The notes under the pieces were generated by a model, which made no database searches, was not told where the DNA came from, and saw only the letters and a program-made list of their open reading frames with translations. Made by a program: the position numbers and the translations under genes. 49,590 bases of DNA from an uncultured Collinsella sp. (GTDB lineage: Bacteria; Actinomycetota; Coriobacteriia; Coriobacteriales; Coriobacteriaceae), in contig CALFDJ010000053.1 of the NCBI GenBank assembly GCA_937950325.1, positions 1 through 49,590 of the forward strand. Direction: 5' to 3'. Shown in pieces: positions 1 through 8,692 of this stretch (within the stretch, counting starts at the first letter, position 1; every line of letters starts with the position of its first letter).

Positions 1-112
1 TCGCGCCCTTGAAGTTGAACGTCAGATTGTCCAAATGCGGCCCGCGCAGCGTCGACCGGTCCGCCGTTCGGTAGAACGGCGGAACCAATAGGTTTGGTAA
101 AACCGCGTAACT
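1..112. other. Intergenic edge with GGTA-loop hairpins
   Basis: No gene is visible before the lacC stop. The stretch carries a perfect 9-bp hairpin with loop GGTA (61-82) and a 5-bp hairpin with the same loop (91-104). The text around 45-110 resembles the stretch just after lacB (about 2315-2357), so it looks like a copy of one short repeat. It could end transcription of the minus-strand lac genes, but there is no clear T-run. Confidence 0.5.
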
Positions 113-1048
113 CTAAAGCTCCGTTACTTCAACACTGTTGTAGATCTCGTCCCAGCGGTCCATGACCAGGTGGCCGGTCTTAGGATCCATGGCGTTGAGC
201 TTGCCGCAGGTATTGGCGGTCTTGAGCACCGTGACGTCGTCGGCACCAGCAGCAATGGCATGCGCAAAACCGGCGATGGTCGAGTCACCGGAACCCGTCG
301 CGTTCACAGCCGCAATCGCGGGCGTCTTGGCGCGGAACGCGCGGCCCTCATGGAAGCCCACCGAACCGGCAGCGCCCATCGAAACGACAACCCAGGGGAT
401 ACCGGCAAAACGGTCATCGGCGGCAAGCGCCTCGCGCAGGGCATCGACATCATCGGTCGTAAAGGACGTACCCAGCAGGCCGTTAATCTCGGTCAGGTTG
501 GGCTTTACGAGCTCAGGCTTAGCGTCGGACTCCAGCGCGGCCTCCAGCGATGCGCCCGAGGTGTCGAGCAGCACCTTGGCGCCCGCCTCCTCGGCGATCT
601 TGACGAGCTCGGCATAGTAGCCGGCATCGACGCCACGCGGCAGCGAGCCCGAAAGCGTCACAACGTCCGCCTTCGCTGCAAGCTCGGCGAACTTGGCCGT
701 AAAGGCCTCGAGCTCGGCCGGGGCGATCTGCGGGCCGCTCTCCAGCAGCTCGGTCTGATTGCCCTCGTGCAGAATATTCAGGCAAATGCGCGTCTCACCG
801 GCGATGGGCACAAAGTCATTCTTGACGCCATCGGCATCCATAAGCTCGGCCATATAGGCACCCATGTGGCCGCCGAGCAGACCGGTCGCGAGCACATCGT
901 CGCCCAACTGCAGCAGCACACGGCTCACGTTGAGGCCCTTGCCGCCAGCGGTCTTTTCGGGCGTCACACGGTTAACATCGTCGATGATCAGCTTGTCGAG
1001 CTGATAGCGCGTATCAATCGACGGGTTCATGGTAACGGTCAGAATCAT
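113..1048 (-). CDS. lacC: Tagatose-6-phosphate kinase / 1-phosphofructokinase family (copy 1)
   Basis: PfkB-type sugar kinase of 311 aa, the usual length for LacC/FruK. It would phosphorylate tagatose-6-phosphate to the 1,6-bisphosphate in the lactose/galactose-6-phosphate pathway. Visible signatures are the N-terminal GGKGLNV substrate loop near residue 38 and the C-terminal NATGSGDS box holding the catalytic Asp. The start is the ATG at 1046-1048 with AGGAG just upstream; a longer frame exists but lacks a site. It follows the epimerase gene by about 50 bp, so the two are probably cotranscribed. Lac isomerases upstream favour LacC over fructose-1-phosphate kinase, but the family cannot be split by eye. 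A close paralogue lies at 30267-31202. Confidence 0.85.
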   Translation of the reverse strand: MILTVTMNPSIDTRYQLDKLIIDDVNRVTPEKTAGGKGLNVSRVLLQLGDDVLATGLLGGHMGAYMAELMDADGVKNDFVPIAGETRICLNILHEGNQTELLESGPQIAPAELEAFTAKFAELAAKADVVTLSGSLPRGVDAGYYAELVKIAEEAGAKVLLDTSGASLEAALESDAKPELVKPNLTEINGLLGTSFTTDDVDALREALAADDRFAGIPWVVVSMGAAGSVGFHEGRAFRAKTPAIAAVNATGSGDSTIAGFAHAIAAGADDVTVLKTANTCGKLNAMDPKTGHLVMDRWDEIYNSVEVTEL

Positions 1049-1101
1049 GTTGAACTCCTGTTCCGGGGCGGCATAACCCGCCCCAAACATACGATAACTC
1101 G

Positions 1102-1983
1102 TTAAAGGATCTCGATCTCAAAGCCGCGAGTGACGGTCTCTCCCGGCTTGGCCACCAGGCAGCCACGCTTGTGCTCCAGAATATCGTCCTCGTCGGAGCA
1201 GGTGGACAGGCCGCCCCACGGTTCAACAGCCACAAAGTCGCCCTCGGGCTTGCTCCACACAATCAGGTACGGCATATCGGGGAACGTCAGGCGCACGCCC
1301 TTGTCCTCGGTTTTCTTGGTCAACGTAACCACGCGGCTCTCGAGCACGTCAAAGATGGTCTCCGCGAAGTCGAAGAGTTCGTGGGTAAGCGGCAGGTTCT
1401 GGCCGATCATGGGGTTCTTGCTGCGATGCTCAACATCAATCAGGCCCGTCGAGGGAACGGCAGTACAGAGCTCGGTGGCCTCACGCTGCTCAAAACGAAG
1501 CTCATAATCGTCATAAGACTCGCCCTCGTCAAGCGGGCACTTAAAGCCAGGGTGACCGCCCACAAAGAACGGCATGTCCTCGGTGCCCTCATTGGTCACC
1601 TCGTACGACACGGCCACCTTTTCCGAATCGACTGTGTAACGAGCAACGATCTTAAACGGATACGGGTACTGCTCGAGCAACTCGGCATGGTCGGCAGAGC
1701 TTAAGCTCAGCGCAACCATGTTGTCGCTCTGCTCCTCAAGCTTCCACTCCTGTTTGCGCGCAAAGCCGTGGCGGGCGAGCTTTACCTCGCGATCACCCAT
1801 GGTCATTGCGTGACCGTCACGAAGGCCACCGCAGATCGGGAAGCAAATGGGTGCCTGGCCCGACCAGACCGCCGGATCACCCTGCCACAGGTACTCACGG
1901 CCGTTGGCCGTAATAGAAGTGAACGACCCGCCCGCCGTGCTCAGTGCTACGCGGATAGAACCGTTATCAAGAACAAACTCCAT
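1102..1983 (-). CDS. Aldose 1-epimerase family protein (LacX-like, copy 1)
   Basis: Protein of 293 aa of the galactose mutarotase superfamily, in the short LacX/YeaD-like branch rather than classical GalM. Visible features are the N-terminal IRVALSTAGGSF strand, YLWQGDPAVW, the GGHPGF box with the likely catalytic His, and a C-terminal EPWGGLSTC segment. It probably interconverts anomers of a sugar or sugar phosphate feeding the lac pathway; the true substrate is not shown. The start at 1981-1983 has AAGGGAAGG upstream. lacC follows directly. A second copy, also just upstream of a lacC, lies at 31262-32143, so the pair has been duplicated together. Confidence 0.8.
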   Translation of the reverse strand: MEFVLDNGSIRVALSTAGGSFTSITANGREYLWQGDPAVWSGQAPICFPICGGLRDGHAMTMGDREVKLARHGFARKQEWKLEEQSDNMVALSLSSADHAELLEQYPYPFKIVARYTVDSEKVAVSYEVTNEGTEDMPFFVGGHPGFKCPLDEGESYDDYELRFEQREATELCTAVPSTGLIDVEHRSKNPMIGQNLPLTHELFDFAETIFDVLESRVVTLTKKTEDKGVRLTFPDMPYLIVWSKPEGDFVAVEPWGGLSTCSDEDDILEHKRGCLVAKPGETVTRGFEIEIL

Positions 1984-2361
1984 AGGAGCCTTCCCTTTCT
2001 TACGACAGCCCGCCAAGCCAATTGGGCTGATAGAAAACTGGCCCGCGCCCCATTACAGAAACGCGAGCCGTCAATTGAAAAGCTGCAAATCGCCAAGTAC
2101 AGCCAAGAGCGAAGCACTCAAGCCAAGCAAGCAAACGTGTTATCGGAGCAGCTCGCCGTACCAGAACACTTCGCAACAACAGGGGCGATCTCACAGGTCA
2201 CTCAAACGTCAGCGAGCGGCGCTCAGGTGCCCCAGGTCGCCGCGAAAGAGGAGCGACGCGTACTTCATGTACGCGAGCGACGGTTTGAGCGGCGAGATGG
2301 GGTGCCTGGGCGGCGCGCAGCGTCGACCCGTTACGCGGTTTGGTAAAACCGCGTAACCTCC
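1984..2361. other. Structured 378-bp gap inside the lac cluster
   Basis: No convincing gene. This gap splits lacAB from the epimerase-lacC pair on the same strand. It contains a 12-bp perfect hairpin with loop GGTA right after the lacB stop (2330-2357), a hairpin CGCGTAC/GTACGCG (2257-2275), a weaker hairpin around 2026-2049, and two GGGGTGCCTGGG-like words in opposite orientation. It probably ends or attenuates the lacAB transcript and may carry a promoter for the downstream pair. A short minus-strand frame inside is arginine-rich and looks non-coding. Confidence 0.5.
2330..2357 (-). terminator. 12-bp hairpin with GGTA loop after lacB
   Basis: GTTACGCGGTTT, loop GGTA, AAACCGCGTAAC: a perfect stem starting 4 nt past the lacB stop. 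There is no T-run on the minus strand, so it may be an mRNA 3' stabiliser, a processing site or a repeat rather than a standard intrinsic terminator. Confidence 0.5.
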
Positions 2362-2886
2362 TTAGTCGTGGTACTCGCCGCGGTCCCACTTCTCCAGGAA
2401 CTCGTCAAAGAAGTGCGGGTCAGCCTGAGCCTCGGCGTCGGCCTTATTGCAGGCATCGATCTTGGCGATCAGGGCATCGTGCTCGGGAGTCTTCTCGTAG
2501 GGCTCCTCAAGGAAGGCAAGCATGATATCGGCCATCAGGAACTCGCCGGTGATCTTGCCGCCAAAGCCCACGATGTTGGCGTTGAGCTCGCGACGGGCAT
2601 ACAGGGCAGAGGTCATGTCGCGGACCAGGGCGCAACGGGCGCCGGGAACCTTGTTGACGGCGTTGGTGATGCCAATGCCGGTGCCGCACAGGGCCACGCC
2701 AAAGTCGGCCTTGCCGCTGGCAACGGCCTCGCCCACGGCCTTGCCGTAGATGGGATAGTGCGTACGGGTGTGGCTGTAGGTGCCACAGTCGAGCACCTTG
2801 TAGCCAGCCTGCTCCAGGCGGTCGGCCAGATAGATCTTCTCGTCCGTAACGATATGGTCGCAACCGATTGCGATGGTCTTCTTCAT
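2362..2886 (-). CDS. lacB: Galactose-6-phosphate isomerase subunit LacB
   Basis: RpiB/LacAB-family protein of 174 aa. With LacA it converts galactose-6-phosphate to tagatose-6-phosphate. The N-terminal IAIGCDHIVTDEK, the ALCGTGIGI loop with the catalytic Cys, and the C-terminal tail (HFFDEFLEKWDRGEYHD) match LacB and not RpiB, which is shorter. The ATG has AAAGGA upstream. It lies 63 bp downstream of lacA on the same strand, the usual lacAB order, and is followed by a strong hairpin. The presence of LacAB means imported lactose is split as lactose-6-phosphate and handled by the tagatose route. Confidence 0.93.
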   Translation of the reverse strand: MKKTIAIGCDHIVTDEKIYLADRLEQAGYKVLDCGTYSHTRTHYPIYGKAVGEAVASGKADFGVALCGTGIGITNAVNKVPGARCALVRDMTSALYARRELNANIVGFGGKITGEFLMADIMLAFLEEPYEKTPEHDALIAKIDACNKADAEAQADPHFFDEFLEKWDRGEYHD

Positions 2887-2949
2887 CAGAACGTCCTTTC
2901 GTCTGAATTCACAAGTTGAGGTAGAAGTTCGAGTTCTCGGTGGCTCTCG

Positions 2950-3378
2950 TTAGGCCATCTTGTTGAGCATGTCGACACGGATCTGGTGACGGCCGCCGGC
3001 GTACTGTGCACGCAGGAACTCGCGGGCGATCTTCTTGGCGACCTCGGTGCCCACAACGCCCGGGCCCATGGTGACCATGCGCGAGCCGTTGTGCTCGCGG
3101 GTCATGTAGGCGGAACGCTCGTCGGAAATGTTGGCGACGACCATGCCCTTAATCTTGACGGCGGCCATATAGGAGCCGACGCCGTACTTATCGAATGCGA
3201 AGCCCTGGGAATCCTTGTGCTCCAGCAGGTCCTTGGCAACGGCGGTCGCGGAATCGACAAAGTCCGCGGCAGGGGTCTCGGAATAGTCGACGACCTCGTG
3301 ACCGTCGGCGATGAGCATCTCCTTGATGGACTCCTTCATCGACATACCGTCGGCATCGGAAGCGATTACAACCCTCAT
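2950..3378 (-). CDS. lacA: Galactose-6-phosphate isomerase subunit LacA
   Basis: 142-aa RpiB-fold subunit, the partner of LacB in the heteromeric isomerase. Hallmarks include DKYGVGSYMAAVKIKGM, SDERSAYMTREHN and the C-terminal GGRHQIRVDMLNKM, all typical of LacA. The catalytic-Cys position of RpiB is not in the corresponding loop, as expected, because LacB carries it. The start has a strong AAGGAGG seven bases upstream. It is the first gene of the lacAB unit; the 300-bp region upstream has paired GAACA/TGTTC words that look like operator sites. Confidence 0.93.
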   Translation of the reverse strand: MRVVIASDADGMSMKESIKEMLIADGHEVVDYSETPAADFVDSATAVAKDLLEHKDSQGFAFDKYGVGSYMAAVKIKGMVVANISDERSAYMTREHNGSRMVTMGPGVVGTEVAKKIAREFLRAQYAGGRHQIRVDMLNKMA

Positions 3379-3618
3379 GACATCCTCCTTGAGAGATACG
3401 CAGGTGCGTAGTTTCTGTTTGGAAGTGTTGAATCGCGTTCAGGTCCGGGCATCTGAATGTGCGGTTCTTCACTGTTCATGTTTATTTGAACACATTCGAA
3501 CAGTAACTGCAACAACTATTTGTTTATCTTTGTTCTTTTTTGAACAAATACCGTTCACAGATGATTGCTGACCGTTTGGACCGGGCGCGGACATAGCGAC
3601 CATGTGTTCAACAAGCAA
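3379..3618. promoter_or_regulatory. lacAB promoter region with TGTTC/GAACA inverted repeats
   Basis: AT-rich stretch upstream of lacA. It has TGTTC/GAACA at 3473-3492, TTTGTTC/GAACAAA at 3529-3548 and ACCGTTCACAG at 3550-3560. The first two are plausible operators for a DeoR- or LacI-type repressor. The third is a near copy of the ACCGTTCACCG word seen before other PTS operons. No -35/-10 pair was assigned with confidence. Confidence 0.45.
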
Positions 3619-3651
3619 AAGGGCGGCCGAGAACTCGTCTCGGCCGCCCTT
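3619..3651 (-). terminator. Intrinsic terminator of the membrane-protein gene
   Basis: 13-bp GC-rich stem (AAGGGCGGCCGAG / CTCGGCCGCCCTT) with a 7-nt loop, then TTTTGCTTGTT on the minus strand. It separates the 3686-4717 gene from the lacAB promoter. Confidence 0.8.
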
Positions 3652-3685
3652 CTCACGGTTGATCTTCCAAGGATCGCTTTGCCGC

Positions 3686-4717
3686 CTACTCAGACTGCCC
3701 GCTCTTCTTGGCATGTCTGGACGGAGCGCTCAAGAAACGACCCGTCAGATAGTTCGCGGGACCGGAGATATCGATCCCCAGTAGCACGTGTCCTAGCCAT
3801 AGGAACGCCACGAGCACCAGTAGAGGAATCACACACGAGGTCACGATCATCACAATGACGCCTTCGATGAGGTCGGTCACCTGCTGCACGATCTCGTCGG
3901 TCATCTGCTTGGCACCACTGGTTACCGACGTAACAAGGCTCGATGCCCCATCGGTCAACTGCTCGAGCACGTTTTTGGACTCCGTGGCCTCAGATTTTTT
4001 CTTGTTCGATTTTGAGCTGGTCTCGGCTGACTTGTCCGTGGTATCGGTCTTTTCCGCAGCGTCCGCAGCCTTTTGCTCAGCTTGCTCAATACTTACGCGA
4101 TACGTTTCATCGACCTTCTGCGACACCCATACGCTCGCAGGCACGAGCGCCATGCCGATCACGGCAACCACCAGCACGCGTGTCGCCACACGGCGCAGGA
4201 CAGCGCTCGTGCTCCAGCGCCCGTGAATGCCGAGCGACACCGCAAAGAGCACTAACGCAAACGGGATTAAGATGCCCAGGCCAATCGACCACAAAATCGT
4301 GAGCAAATATTTCTCTAGGTATAGCACGGCAAGCACGATACCAAGGTTGCCTGAAAGCTGTGCGAGCTGCTCGGCAACCGGCGTTCCCGTATCACCCGGC
4401 AGCGCGGTAATGCCCGCAGACAGCGCCACGCACGAGGTCGTGAGCGCCAAAACATTGCCCTTCTTTTGATCGATGACCTCGATGGTGGAGTCCCAAGTCT
4501 TGGTATCGGCGAAATGCGGTCGCGCTACAAAGCCCGACAGCAGCGCCAGGACCACGAGCGCAACGATAAAGCCAATCTGCAGCTTTTTGTTTGCGCACAC
4601 GACATCGGACAGACTGGGCTGCAGCTCGGTTACCGCCGTGTGCTCGGTTATCTGGACAGGACGCCCATGAGCCATCTCGTGCGCATCTTTCTTTTGAATC
4701 AATCCGTTGTCCGGCAT
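3686..4717 (-). CDS. Hypothetical multi-pass membrane protein
   Basis: 343-aa protein I do not recognise. After a 45-residue hydrophilic N-terminus there are about five hydrophobic segments: one near residue 50, a pair near 125-165, one near 185-205 and one near 295-320. A charged Lys/Glu/Ser-rich stretch of about 70 residues lies before the last segment (SIEQAEQKAADAAEKTD onward). It has no enzyme motif. The start is supported by GGAGGTATCCAAATG. It interrupts the lac genes (between lacA and lacF) with its own terminator, so it is probably unrelated to sugar use. Its N-terminal GLIQKKD is shared with the membrane protein at 41355-42437. Confidence 0.7.
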   Translation of the reverse strand: MPDNGLIQKKDAHEMAHGRPVQITEHTAVTELQPSLSDVVCANKKLQIGFIVALVVLALLSGFVARPHFADTKTWDSTIEVIDQKKGNVLALTTSCVALSAGITALPGDTGTPVAEQLAQLSGNLGIVLAVLYLEKYLLTILWSIGLGILIPFALVLFAVSLGIHGRWSTSAVLRRVATRVLVVAVIGMALVPASVWVSQKVDETYRVSIEQAEQKAADAAEKTDTTDKSAETSSKSNKKKSEATESKNVLEQLTDGASSLVTSVTSGAKQMTDEIVQQVTDLIEGVIVMIVTSCVIPLLVLVAFLWLGHVLLGIDISGPANYLTGRFLSAPSRHAKKSGQSE

Positions 4718-4807
4718 TTGGATACCTCCTCATTCCGGCCTGTATTGCGGATGGAAGTATACCCACCGAGCAAAAATCGAACGGGAGGACGAACGGAGCG
4801 CACCAAG

Positions 4808-4850
4808 ACTGTCCCCAATGACCAGTCGTTTAAGAACGTCCCCAATGACT
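4808..4850. repeat. REP/MITE-like fragment (GGGGACGTTCTT family)
   Basis: A 43-bp copy of the outer end of the 28515-28698 element, reverse-complemented, with about two differences. It contains two CCCCAATGAC words flanking TTTAAGAACGT. It is intergenic, between lacF and the membrane-protein gene. Confidence 0.75.
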
Positions 4851-4942
4851 ATCTCGGGATGAGTTGAGGTGGAATAGGGATTGTTTTGCGCCCGCCGGCC
4901 CCTATTCAGTCCTTATTTCACCGCAACTTGGAGGAGGACAGA

Positions 4943-4974
4943 AAAAGCCCTGTCGCGGGTGCGGCAGGGCTTTT
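4943..4974 (-). terminator. Intrinsic terminator after lacF
   Basis: 14-bp stem beginning AAAAGCCCTG and ending CAGGGCTTTT, with loop GGGT; T-rich in the minus direction. It lies 27 bp past the lacF stop. Confidence 0.85.
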
Positions 4975-5001
4975 GGAAGGGAACTTGGTTGTGAGGGCTC
5001 G

Positions 5002-5340
5002 TTAGGCGAGCTTGGCCTCGAGCTCAGCGATGCGCTTGTAGGCATCGATGGTAAAGCGGGCCTGCTTCTCCAAGATCATAGTGGTCATGAGAGTGTCCTG
5101 AGCGTGAGCCATGATGAAGGTCATCTCCATCTCGCCACCGCCGGCCTCCTGCGAAAGCAGCTTGGTCTGCGTGTCGTGGGCGCCGATAAGTGCATCGCTG
5201 GCATCCTTGTGCAGCTGTTCGGCCTTCTCAAAGTCACCCTCGCGAGCAGCATCGAGCGCTGCAAGCAGATCGGTCTGGGCGTCACCTGCGTATGCGACAA
5301 TCTCGAATCCAACCATCGAGATTTCTTCTTTGGTTGCCAT
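5002..5340 (-). CDS. lacF: PTS lactose/cellobiose-family EIIA
   Basis: 112-aa EIIA of the lactose/chitobiose family. It receives phosphate from HPr and passes it to the EIIB domain of EIICB permeases. The all-helical sequence carries MAHAQDTLMT with the phosphorylatable His79, and Asp82 at the position that binds the trimer metal. Length is normal. The ATG has AAAGGA upstream. It is the only lactose-type EIIA gene in the window, whereas there are four EIICB genes, so it is probably shared. It appears monocistronic, with a terminator downstream and its own upstream region. Confidence 0.93.
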   Translation of the reverse strand: MATKEEISMVGFEIVAYAGDAQTDLLAALDAAREGDFEKAEQLHKDASDALIGAHDTQTKLLSQEAGGGEMEMTFIMAHAQDTLMTTMILEKQARFTIDAYKRIAELEAKLA

Positions 5341-5554
5341 ATTGCGTTCCTTTCACATATGAACCAATGGAGAGCATCGCGTCCGGGCATACGCGCTGCG
5401 TTGTGTATGACAGAAACAATAACATTCAAACAAAAAAGAACAGCGCAAAACGTAATTTTGAGCTATGAACGGTCACTATTCGCCCGTGAACGGTTTTTAA
5501 ACCAATCTGAACAATATCGAACACAATTAGCGGCAACCCAAACAGACCCGCGCC
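5341..5554. promoter_or_regulatory. lacF upstream region
   Basis: AT-rich gap between lacF and the end of the LacI gene. It holds two copies of the GTGAACGGT-type word (5464-5473 and 5484-5494, the second a 9/11 match to CGGTGAACGGT) and a small GGTTT/AAACC hairpin near 5493. It is a likely promoter/operator for lacF. Confidence 0.4.
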
Positions 5555-6559
5555 CTAGCGTACATCGCGCACCGTATCGCCCTCGACGAGCACGCCCGGA
5601 AACAGCATGTGCTCCACACCGGGTGCAGCGCCCTCGGCGCCGGCAATCTTGTCGACCGCCCACATGCCGACGCGTTTGTTGTCAAAGCGCACCGTGGTCA
5701 GGCGACGATCGGGCACGATATCGCCCAAACTATCGTCAACACCCACCACGCTTACGTCCTGGGGCACGCGCTTCCCGCGCGACTCGAGCCCACGGATGCA
5801 GCCATATGCCATGGCATCGTTGGAGGCATAAATGGCCGTACAGGTCGGATCGTCCGCCAGAGCCTGACCGGCAGCATACCCGCTCTGTGCCGTCCAATCG
5901 CCGCGCACGAGCTGCGGGGGCTCAATGCCATGCGCACGCAATGTCTCGCGCCAGCCTTCCTCGCGCCGCATGCCCGAAAGCGAGCGCTCGGGACACGAGA
6001 TAAAGTGCACGGTTTTGTGCCCCCGCCCCAGCAAGTACTCGACCACCTGGCGCGAACAATCGAACTGGTCGTTATCGACCGTTGAACAGAGCGGGTGCTC
6101 CAACATCGTAACGAGCACCGTCTGCATGCCGGGCAGCGGCTCGAAGGTTCCAAAGTCCGCCGGCATGCGGTTCATAATCACAACCATGCCATCCACCGGC
6201 AGTGCGCTCATGCGCGACGATGCGCTCTCGAGGGTATACGGATGCCCGTCTACTTTAGTGAGGGTGATGGCATAGCCATGTTTGTCGGCCGCGGCGGCAA
6301 AGCCCTCCATACGGTCGAGGTTGCCGGTACCGGTAATGTTGAACATGGCGACGCCGACGGTCTTAAACCTGCCACGGCGCAGCGATCGACCGGCAAAATT
6401 GGGGCGATACCCCAGCTCGCGCATGGCGGCACGCACGCGTTCCTTGGTCTCGGGGCGCACGCTGGGCGAATCGTGCACGGTGCGCGAGACCGTCTGCTCC
6501 GAGACGCCCGCGAGGCGCGCTACGTCTTTGACGGATACCGATTTTTTAACAGCGGCCAT
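5555..6559 (-). CDS. LacI-family transcriptional regulator (cassette 1)
   Basis: 334-aa LacI/GalR repressor. The N-terminal HTH is VKDVARLAGVSEQTVSRTVHD, followed by a hinge with RPNFAGRSLRRG and a periplasmic-binding-protein-like sugar domain ending VLVEGDTVRD. It is divergent from the EIICB gene at 6917, so it most likely controls cassette 1 and answers to its sugar or sugar phosphate. Two related 16-bp sites lie in the shared region (6719-6734 and 6839-6854, opposite orientations). The start at 6557-6559 has only a weak site (AAAGAT). Two further LacI paralogues serve the neighbouring cassettes. Confidence 0.9.
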   Translation of the reverse strand: MAAVKKSVSVKDVARLAGVSEQTVSRTVHDSPSVRPETKERVRAAMRELGYRPNFAGRSLRRGRFKTVGVAMFNITGTGNLDRMEGFAAAADKHGYAITLTKVDGHPYTLESASSRMSALPVDGMVVIMNRMPADFGTFEPLPGMQTVLVTMLEHPLCSTVDNDQFDCSRQVVEYLLGRGHKTVHFISCPERSLSGMRREEGWRETLRAHGIEPPQLVRGDWTAQSGYAAGQALADDPTCTAIYASNDAMAYGCIRGLESRGKRVPQDVSVVGVDDSLGDIVPDRRLTTVRFDNKRVGMWAVDKIAGAEGAAPGVEHMLFPGVLVEGDTVRDVR

Positions 6560-6718
6560 AGATTGATCTTTCTATGTCAACGATGCCATTGGTGGCACCC
6601 TGCGCATTCAAATGAAACGCCTTCAAGTATATCCAACGCCTCCCCCACCATACGCTCACCACCCAAAACCTACCGTTCACCGACATTTTTGCTTCCCCGA
6701 ACGGCTTTTGGTGCCCAA

Positions 6719-6734
6719 ATGTTAACGTTGCCAT
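6719..6734 (+). promoter_or_regulatory. Putative LacI operator, cassette 1 site A
   Basis: ATGTTAACGTTGCCAT is a half-palindrome around AACGTT. The right half TTGCCA recurs inverted at 6839-6854. Confidence 0.5.
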
Positions 6735-6838
6735 TGTGCAAACACAGAGCCACCGGGCGGCTCAAACGTTTACGCGTAAGGAATCGACGGTTCGCAGGCA
6801 CAGGAACCACCGGTTCGCGTCTTTTTTTGTGTCACAAA

Positions 6839-6854
6839 ATGGCAACGTCAACAT
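6839..6854 (-). promoter_or_regulatory. Putative LacI operator, cassette 1 site B
   Basis: ATGGCAACGTCAACAT is the inverse of the site at 6719-6734 with one difference. It lies 63 bp before the EIICB1 start. Confidence 0.5.
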
Positions 6855-6916
6855 TTTGGCAACCGAACGCCAAAAGCTACCATCGTTGCTAACCCACCGA
6901 CTCTTAGGAGCATTGC

Positions 6917-8683
6917 ATGGAGCAACTCATCGCCATCATCGAAAAGGGCCAGCCCTTTTTCAACGCGATCGCCCGCAACAAGTACCTCAAGGCGATCCGC
7001 GACGGCTTTATCTCCGTCATCCCCATCATCATCTTCTCGTCCATCTTTTGCCTGGTAGCCTCGGTCCCCAACATCTGGGGTTTCTACTGGCCCGATGACA
7101 TCAACAACGCCCTGTGAAAGTGCTACAACTACTCCATGGGCATCCTGGCCATCGCCTGCGCCGCCACCACGGCCAAGCACTTCGCCGACGCTCAGAACCG
7201 CGATCTGCCCAAGAACAACCAGATCAACTTCATCTCGTGCATGTGCGCGGCCATCATCGGCTTCTTGCTCCTTTCGAGCGACACGATCGCCACGGACGCC
7301 GCCAGCGGTTTCAACACCACCTACCTTGGTTCCAAGGGCCTGCTGACCGCTTTCATCGCTGCGTTTGTGACTGGCATCATCTACAAGTTCTTCATTAAGC
7401 GCAACATCACCGTCAAGATGCCCGAGCAGGTTCCGCCCAACATTTCGCAGACCTTTAAGGACATCATCCCCTTCTCCGTTTGCATCACCGTCTTTTGGGT
7501 CTTTGACATCGCCTTCCGCGCTGCTTTTGGCTTCTGCTTTGCCCAGGGCGTCATCCAGGTGTTCCAGCCCCTGTTCACCGCTGCCGATGGCTACATCGGC
7601 CTCGCTGTGATCTACGGCGCCATGAGCCTGTTCTGGTTCGTGGGCGTCCACGGCCCCTCGATCGTCGAGCCCGCCATCGCCGCCGCCCTCGTTGCCAACA
7701 TGACCGACAACCTGGCTGCGTTCCAGGCTGGCCAGCACGCTTCCGCTGTCCTGACCCAGGGTGCCCAGTACTTCGTCGTCTGCATGGGCGGCACCGGCGC
7801 CACGCTCGTCCTGGTCTTTATGTTCTGCTTCCTGGCCAAGTCTCAGGAGATGCGCGCCGTCGGTAAGGCCGCCATCGTCCCCGTCTGCTTTGCCGTCAAC
7901 GAGCCGCTGCTGTTCGCCGCGCCCATCGTGCTCAACCCCGTCTTCTTTGTCCCGTTTGTCTTTGCCCCGATCGCCAACATCTGGATCCTCAAGATCTTTA
8001 TCGACTTCTTGGGCATGAACGGCTTTATGTACACCCTGCCCTGGACCGTCCCCGGCCCCATCGGCACTATCATGGGCCTGGGCTTCCAGCCGCTCGCCTT
8101 TGTGATGCTCGCCCTTATCCTGGTCGTCGACTTCGCTCTGTACTATCCGTTCTTCCGCGCCTATGATGCCCAGAAGTGCGCCGAGGAGGCCGAGATCTCC
8201 CAGGAGGAGCTCGCCGCCAAGAACGCCGAGAAGGCCGCCAAGCTCAACGACGCTTTCCAGGGCAAGGCCGATGCCAAGAGCGTTGCCGCCGGCGCCGCTG
8301 CCGAGGCTGTAAAGACCGATGCTCCCGCCGCTGTCGCCGTTGAGGCAACGACCGCCAGCGACCTCAACGGCAAGCGCGTGCTCGTGCTCTGCCAGGGTGG
8401 CGGAACCTCGGGCCTGCTCGCCAACGCGCTGGCCAAGGCCGCCAAGGAGCGCGGCATTGATCTTGAGACCGCTGCCGAGGCCTATGGCAACCACGTGGAC
8501 ATGCTCCCCGACTTTGATCTGGTCGTCCTGGCCCCGCAGGCCGCAAGCTACCTGGCCGACCTGCAGAAGGACTGCGAGCGCGTGGGCAACAAGTGCGTCG
8601 CCTGCCGTGGCAAGCAGTATATCGAGCTCTCCCAGAACGGCGATAAGTCTCTCGCCTTCGTCTCCGAGCAGCTTTCGAAGTAA
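6917..8683 (+). pseudogene. lacE: PTS lactose/cellobiose EIICB permease with in-frame TGA (cassette 1)
   Basis: A 588-codon EIICB gene whose codon 67 (7115-7117) is TGA. The frame is open on both sides and both parts match the other three permeases: FEKGQPFFNAIARNKYLKAI-type N-terminus, then KCYNYSMGILAI onward. Alignment puts the stop where the paralogues have Asn in CNK/FNK; a single change from TGG would explain it. The IIC membrane domain would span about residues 1-435. It is followed by an Ala/Glu linker and a IIB domain with VLVLCQGGGTSG, the phospho-Cys loop. The ATG at 7136 could restart translation but has no ribosome site and would lose the first membrane segments. It could be a real nonsense allele, a sequencing error or readthrough. 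Confidence 0.85.
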
Positions 8684-8692
8684 GTAACGCTC

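Larger units (their letters stand above)
6560..6916. promoter_or_regulatory. Divergent lacI1 / EIICB1 control region
   Basis: 357-bp region without a gene. It contains an exact ACCGTTCACCG (6672-6682) and two inversely oriented LacI-type sites, ATGTTAACGTTGCCAT (6719-6734) and ATGGCAACGTCAACAT (6839-6854). The 120-bp separation would allow DNA looping. The EIICB gene has TAGGAG about 8 bases before its ATG. Confidence 0.6.

Noticed and set aside
113..1048. Fructose PTS locus (fruK) instead of lacC
   Set aside because: There is no fructose-type EIIBC or FruR nearby; LacAB and LacF are adjacent, which favours the tagatose route.
7115..7117. TGA read as selenocysteine
   Set aside because: The aligned position is not catalytic and is Asn in the paralogues; no SECIS-like hairpin was evident just downstream. 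A nonsense change is simpler.
6848..8494. A 548-codon open frame opposite EIICB1
   Set aside because: Antisense shadow. The plus strand has permease homology on both sides of the TGA.
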